DNA of 9,901 nucleotides from positions 1 to 9,901 of the forward strand of contig JAQICF010000056.1 of the NCBI GenBank assembly GCA_027858795.1, given 5' to 3'. Of the stretch, positions 7,534 through 9,901 are shown in pieces. Source of the DNA: Candidatus Delongbacteria bacterium (GTDB lineage Bacteria > Delongbacteria > UBA4055). The notes below the pieces were generated by a model. That model had not been told where the DNA came from. It searched no databases and saw only the letters and a program-made list of their open reading frames with translations. Positions within the stretch are counted from its first letter, which is position 1; each line of letters opens with the position of its first letter. Both the position numbers and the translations under genes were made by a program.

Positions 7534-7992
7534 TTAAGATCTCCTTTTTATTAAAACTTTTCTTCTGAATTTAAGTACATCTTCATTTTTCTGATTATAA
7601 CCGATTGTCTCGACATAAACAACACCTCTGTCAGGTTTTGTTTTTGAAGGTGTTACGGACAACACTTTTGTTTTGGCATAAAGAGTATCATTTAAATGAA
7701 CCGGTGCTAAATGTTCAACAGATTCATAACCGAAATTAGCAATTGCTTTTCCACTGATATCTGGAACTGTCATACCTACTACAATACTGAAGACCAAAGT
7801 ACCAACTACTAATATCTTTCCATGTTGATTCTTTTCAGCATAATCTAAATTGGTATGTACAGGATGATGATTCATTGTCATTAAGGAAAAAATATTATTA
7901 TCAGATTCAAAGATAGTTTTTGACAATGAATGTTCAATTAAATCACCTTCAACAAAATCTTCAAAATAATTTCCCAAATTACTTGGTTTCAT
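7534..7992 (-). CDS. MaoC-family acyl-CoA hydratase (mesaconyl-CoA hydratase-like)
   Basis: A 152-residue single-hotdog MaoC-like enzyme that adds water to, or removes it from, an acyl-CoA. It shows the N-terminal signature NYFEDFVEGDLIEHSLSKTI (8-27), the active-site stretch LMTMNHHPVH (37-46), GTLVFSIVVGM (64-74), IANFGYESVEHLAPVHLNDT (84-103) and a C-terminal NQKNEDVLKFRR (133-144). Where classical R-hydratases have Asp in GDxNPxH, this protein has Asn41 with His46 kept. This pattern is familiar in the mesaconyl-CoA-hydratase-like branch, so it is not evidence of loss of function. A TTG four codons earlier (8004) would also fit the frame, but ATG at 7992 is preferred because GGGA lies six bases upstream. 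It is the first gene of the operon, one base from the CoA-ester lyase gene. Confidence 0.88.
   Translation of the reverse strand: MKPSNLGNYFEDFVEGDLIEHSLSKTIFESDNNIFSLMTMNHHPVHTNLDYAEKNQHGKILVVGTLVFSIVVGMTVPDISGKAIANFGYESVEHLAPVHLNDTLYAKTKVLSVTPSKTKPDRGVVYVETIGYNQKNEDVLKFRRKVLIKRRS
7540..7545 (-). promoter_or_regulatory. Ribosome binding site of the CoA-ester lyase gene, inside the maoC-like coding end
   Basis: AGGAGA on the minus strand lies seven bases before the ATG at 7532 and within the last codons of the upstream gene. It is the best Shine-Dalgarno match seen in the operon and ties the two genes into one transcript. Confidence 0.7.
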
Positions 7993-8082
7993 TATAAGTC
8001 CCAAAGTTTAATATTATTGTCATATAGCTTTATTTTAATCATGTAAAAGATAAGCTCAAGTATGCTGAAAGTAAAGATTTTA

Positions 8083-8111
8083 ATTTTATTCGATTAAAGA
8101 CATTTTGACAA
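8083..8111 (-). promoter_or_regulatory. Candidate sigma-70-type promoter of the glycan operon
   Basis: On the minus strand, TTGTCA (8111-8106) is followed by exactly 17 bases and then TAAAAT (8088-8083). Transcription would start near 8076, about 84 bases before the ATG of the maoC-like gene. In DNA this AT-rich, -10-like boxes are frequent, so the spacing and the -35 box carry the weight. Confidence 0.45.
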
Positions 8112-8133
8112 TGTGGGGAGAATCAATTAAATT
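8105..8133 (+). promoter_or_regulatory. Candidate sigma-70-type promoter, divergent, for the plus-strand gene
   Basis: The plus strand has the consensus -35 box TTGACA (8105-8110), a 17-base spacer and TAAATT (8128-8133). Its -35 box overlaps that of the minus-strand promoter by five bases. If used, the transcript would start near 8140 and carry a leader of about 200 bases, including the repeat modules, before the ATG at 8349. Confidence 0.45.
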
Positions 8134-8220
8134 AGAGCAGGGATTATAGATTCGAGTCTCGTAGAGTTCGCAGGGATGTGTACCTAATCAGATAAATTCA
8201 TAACGTCTGTAATAAAAATA

Positions 8221-8244
8221 GATTGCTTCGTTCCTCGCAATGAC
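8221..8244. repeat. Short palindromic repeat module A (GATTGC...GCAATGAC type)
   Basis: The module starts GATTGC and ends GCAATGAC. ATTGC (8222-8226) and GCAAT (8237-8241) form an inverted pair around a ten-base centre. Dispersed intergenic elements with these ends occur in many bacterial genomes. A diverged relative lies at 9370-9399 in this window. Confidence 0.6.
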
Positions 8245-8255
8245 AAAAGAAAAAA

Positions 8256-8297
8256 CCGTTCATCGAGTGAAAACTTGTTTTTGTATCGAGATGACGG
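8256..8297. repeat. Short palindromic repeat module B (CCGTTCATC...GATGACGG)
   Basis: CCGTTCATC (8256-8264) and GATGACGG (8290-8297) form an imperfect inverted repeat with one extra T, separated by about 25 bases. It lies directly between modules A and C and, like them, ends with an ATGAC word. Confidence 0.45.
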
Positions 8298-8310
8298 TAA
8301 TGACAATTAA

Positions 8311-8352
8311 ACAAAAGAAAGATACTGAAATAAATTCAGCATGACGCAATGA
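8311..8352 (+). repeat. Repeat module C, copy 1, running into the start codon at 8349
   Basis: The copy starts ACAAAAGAAAGATA, then has the inverted pair CTGAA/TTCAG (8325-8339) around ATAAA and ends CATGACGCAATGA. The second copy at 9483-9528 is in the same orientation, differs by a four-base insertion (GATG) and a few substitutions, and ends CATGACTCGATGA. The ATG of the following gene lies in the last bases of this copy. Confidence 0.7.
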
Positions 8353-9257
8353 AAAAACTATTATTCACCTTAATTATATTGAACATAGCGTCTCTTTACT
8401 CTATAGAATATAAAGAGTACGATGCTTTTGCACGAACGTATGTTCCTTACGATAGTACAGGAATAAACCCAAACAGAATGGCTTTTTCTATAGCATCCAC
8501 ATTGGTAGCATCTGCAGGATCATATTATGCAGTAAAAACTGCCTGGTGGTATGATCAAGCTAAAGATTTTCATTTTGATGAAGGTCTCGATCTTATCTAT
8601 TCAAGTAACTTAGATAAATTTGCTCATTTTTATGGTGGAACGGTCATCCAGGATATCTATTACAGATCATTAAGATGGTCAAATATGGATGAAGTTCCTG
8701 CTCTTTGGACGAGTATGGGATTTAGTATGTTTATACAAGTTATGATAGAAATGAAAGACGGTTATGCCCACCAATGGGGTTTTAGTCTTTACGATATGAT
8801 GTACGGAACTTTAGGAAGTTCATATCATCTATTACAATATAAGTACCCGTTTCTAGATGATTTTAATTTTAAAATGAGCTATTACACTGTTGAAGATGAT
8901 TATGATCCCTGGCGTGCGAATAAATTTGATGAAGTCATAGAAGATTATCCAAATCAGACATATTGGTTGACTTGGAAAACCAATAATTCATTACCGAATA
9001 AAGTTGAAAAGTATTGGCCAGATTTCCTTGGATTAGCACTTGGTTTTAGTGTAGATGACAGGATAAGTATGGATCCAACAGATAAATACGATAAATGGGA
9101 AATCTATCTCGCATTTGACTATGACATTGAAGAAATGGTCAAGAACGTTGACAGCCCGATTATAAAATCAATAGCACATTATTTAAATTACATAAAATTC
9201 CCAAGCCCTGCGATACGGTTTACGCCGAAATTTAAAGCGTATGGAATTTATTTTTAA
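8349..9257 (+). CDS. Exported DUF2279-like (YfiM-like) protein
   Basis: A 302-residue protein with a clear signal peptide (MKKLLFTLIILNIASLYS, cleavage near 18-20). No lipobox Cys is present, so it should be periplasmic or outer-membrane associated rather than a lipoprotein. The middle part matches the DUF2279 pattern: LDKFAHFYGG (88-97), a helix-rich stretch WTSMGFSMFIQVMIEMKDG (120-138), then WGFSLYDMMYGTLGS (143-157). The tail is rich in aromatic residues and has a repeated-strand look (DFLGLALGFSVDD, WEIYLAFDYD, PAIRFTPKFKAYGIYF) ending in aromatic Phe, as in outer-membrane strands. Its function is unknown. It is monocistronic and divergent from the glycan operon. No Shine-Dalgarno sequence is visible, because a repeat module directly precedes the ATG. 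A three-codon frame (ATG ACG CAA TGA, 8341-8352) overlaps the start by four bases. Confidence 0.75.
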   Translation: MKKLLFTLIILNIASLYSIEYKEYDAFARTYVPYDSTGINPNRMAFSIASTLVASAGSYYAVKTAWWYDQAKDFHFDEGLDLIYSSNLDKFAHFYGGTVIQDIYYRSLRWSNMDEVPALWTSMGFSMFIQVMIEMKDGYAHQWGFSLYDMMYGTLGSSYHLLQYKYPFLDDFNFKMSYYTVEDDYDPWRANKFDEVIEDYPNQTYWLTWKTNNSLPNKVEKYWPDFLGLALGFSVDDRISMDPTDKYDKWEIYLAFDYDIEEMVKNVDSPIIKSIAHYLNYIKFPSPAIRFTPKFKAYGIYF

Positions 9258-9293
9258 AAAAATATTTACCACGAAAAAATATGTGGTGTCCGT

Positions 9294-9325
9294 CCGTAGG
9301 GGAAGGCTCCCATGTCTTCCCACGG
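9294..9325. repeat. Hairpin-forming repeat module D, copy 1
   Basis: CCGT (9294-9297) and GGGAAG (9300-9305) pair with CTTCCC (9316-9321) and ACGG (9322-9325). This gives a ten-pair stem with a two-base bulge and a ten-base loop. The left arm, CCGTAGGGGAAGG, recurs with one change at 9408-9420. There is no T-run after it, so it is not a standard terminator. Confidence 0.55.
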
Positions 9326-9369
9326 CGTTGACGAATAACCAAAATCCAACACGGAATAACCCGTTTTTG

Positions 9370-9399
9370 GATTGCCACATACAATGTATTCGCAATGAC
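9370..9399. repeat. Diverged copy of repeat module A
   Basis: GATTGC (9370-9375) and GCAATGAC (9392-9399) are the same ends as the module at 8221-8244, with a different and longer centre that contains its own ACAT/ATGT inverted pair. The shared ends with a replaced middle suggest a family of elements whose termini are conserved. Confidence 0.55.
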
Positions 9400-9407
9400 C
9401 AATGTAA

Positions 9408-9435
9408 CCGTAGGGGACGGTTTCTTACCGTCCCC
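9408..9435. repeat. Hairpin-forming repeat module D, copy 2
   Basis: GGGGACGGT (9413-9421) and ACCGTCCCC (9427-9435) form a perfect nine-pair stem with a TTCTT loop. The left side, CCGTAGGGGACGG, matches copy 1 except for one base. It is one of the most GC-rich stretches of the window, in contrast to the AT-rich genes. The flanking sequence lacks a T-run on either strand. Confidence 0.65.
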
Positions 9436-9455
9436 AAAACGATAATTGATTCCCC

Positions 9456-9484
9456 TGGATTCCCGGATCAAGTTCAAGGATCAC
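9456..9484. repeat. Repeat module E (GGATTCCCGGATCAAGTTC type)
   Basis: The stretch reads GGATTCCCGGATCAAGTTC and then AAGGATCAC. It recalls a widespread class of short dispersed elements of the form GGATTCC...GATCAAG...GGAATGAC. Only one copy is in the window, so the assignment rests on memory of the motif and on its place within the repeat cluster. Confidence 0.35.
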
Positions 9485-9528
9485 AAAAGAAAGATAGATG
9501 CTGAAATAAATTCAACATGACTCGATGA
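9483..9528 (+). repeat. Repeat module C, copy 2, overlapping the end of the ATPase gene
   Basis: This direct repeat of 8311-8352 begins with the same ACAAAAGAAAGATA and shares CTGAAATAAATTCA. The palindrome arms ATGCTGAA and TTCAACAT differ by one base. On the minus strand it supplies the last codons and the TGA stop (9514-9512) of the DUF4143-type gene. Confidence 0.7.
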
Positions 9529-9901
9529 TTCGTGTAAGCTGAGATGCTGCATAAAGGGGAATATTTATGAATTCTTTATCCATGATGAAATTCTTTGGAG
9601 AAAGTCTTACTATCAACCTCGGTTTATACTTGTCCTGATAACTTCTCAAACTTTTAATGTTCCTTGATAGACCGCTTTTGACTTCTACAGGGTATATGCC
9701 ATTTTCGTACTGAATAATGTAATCAACTTCTGCATCGCTTTTTGATGTCCAGTAAAAAAGCTCTTTGTTGTATTGTGCCGTCAACTCGGCAGCGACATAA
9801 TTTTCAATAAAAGCTCCGTTGTACTCACTGAAGATCTCCGACGGCCTTATGATGATATCCGAAGTGAGGTTAAGCATGGCTCCGAGCAGACCTGTATCGG
9901 A
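9512..9901 (-). CDS. C-terminal part of a DUF4143-type AAA ATPase (partial, runs off the window)
   Basis: The frame is open from the right edge of the window, giving 130 residues that begin SDTGLLGAMLNL. The ATG at 9877 is internal, since SDTGLLG is a conserved DUF4143 stretch. Further family parts are SEIFSEYNGAFIENYVAAEL, LFYWTSKSDAEVDYIIQ and IYPVEVKSGLSRNIKSL, where Asp, Glu and Lys form the nuclease-like (D...ExK) pattern seen in this domain. These proteins pair an N-terminal AAA ATPase domain, which would lie beyond the window, with this C-terminal domain. They are common accessory genes of unclear role, sometimes compared to toxin-antitoxin or archaeal-type ATPases. The end of the protein (ESC) and the stop codon come from a repeat module, so the natural C-terminus may have been replaced. 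Confidence 0.85.
   Translation of the reverse strand, partial: SDTGLLGAMLNLTSDIIIRPSEIFSEYNGAFIENYVAAELTAQYNKELFYWTSKSDAEVDYIIQYENGIYPVEVKSGLSRNIKSLRSYQDKYKPRLIVRLSPKNFIMDKEFINIPLYAASQLTRIIESC

Noticed and set aside
7993..8004. TTG start four codons earlier for the MaoC-like gene
   Set aside because: No ribosome binding site precedes it, while GGGA is well placed for the ATG at 7992.
8140..8180. A tRNA-like word (GATTCGAGTCTCG) that resembles a T-arm and 3' end
   Set aside because: The flanking bases do not form a T-stem, and no acceptor, D or anticodon arm could be found upstream.
9413..9435. Nine-pair hairpin as an intrinsic terminator
   Set aside because: The stem is strong but is followed by AAAACG on the plus strand and by TACGG on the minus strand, so the T-run needed is missing. 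It is better read as a repeat module.
9241..9504. Plus-strand open frame through the repeat cluster, and two minus-strand frames over the same stretch
   Set aside because: These frames simply read through palindromic repeats, show no protein-like pattern and overlap one another.
8221..9528. CRISPR array
   Set aside because: The repeats are of several different kinds, irregularly spaced and partly within coding ends. There are no regular spacers and no cas genes.

Overview
The window is AT-rich DNA from an unidentified bacterium. A secretion-signal protein resembling DUF2279 and a lipid-linked surface-glycan pathway point to a Gram-negative envelope. Low GC, a DUF4143-type ATPase and short intergenic repeats of the GATTGC...GCAATGAC type would suit an uncultured FCB-like lineage, but this is a weak guess; no rRNA or tRNA is present to settle it.

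Positions 7992 down to 393 hold one minus-strand operon of eight genes with gaps of 1-17 bases or overlaps of 1-4 bases. In transcription order they are: a MaoC-type hydratase, a CitE/HpcH-type CoA-ester lyase, a PglD-like N-acyltransferase, a PglC-like phosphoglycosyl transferase, a WbuB-like GT4 glycosyltransferase, a second GT4 enzyme, a polytopic membrane protein (GT-C enzyme or Wzy-like polymerase), and a third GT4-like enzyme that probably starts at TTG. The likely logic is that an amino sugar is N-acylated, its phosphosugar is loaded on a polyprenyl phosphate, the chain is extended in the cytoplasm, and a membrane enzyme extends or polymerises it. Nucleotide-sugar synthesis genes and a flippase are not in the window. 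The two CoA-ester enzymes at the head of the operon suggest that the acyl group may be unusual, for example a malyl-type acyl.

Immediately downstream of the last glycosyltransferase (about 405 down to 137) is a broken copy of the C-terminal part of the operon's own membrane-protein family, disabled by one in-frame stop and one frameshift. Nothing recognisable was seen in 1-136.

Positions 7993-8348 are a divergent intergenic region. It holds two back-to-back promoter-like sequences with overlapping -35 boxes and a run of three short palindromic repeat modules. The last module runs into the start codon of a plus-strand gene (8349-9257) for a predicted exported DUF2279-like protein. A second, denser repeat cluster (9258-9530) follows. 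Its last module is a near-copy of the one at the start codon and supplies the final codons and stop of a minus-strand DUF4143-type ATPase gene that runs off the right edge.
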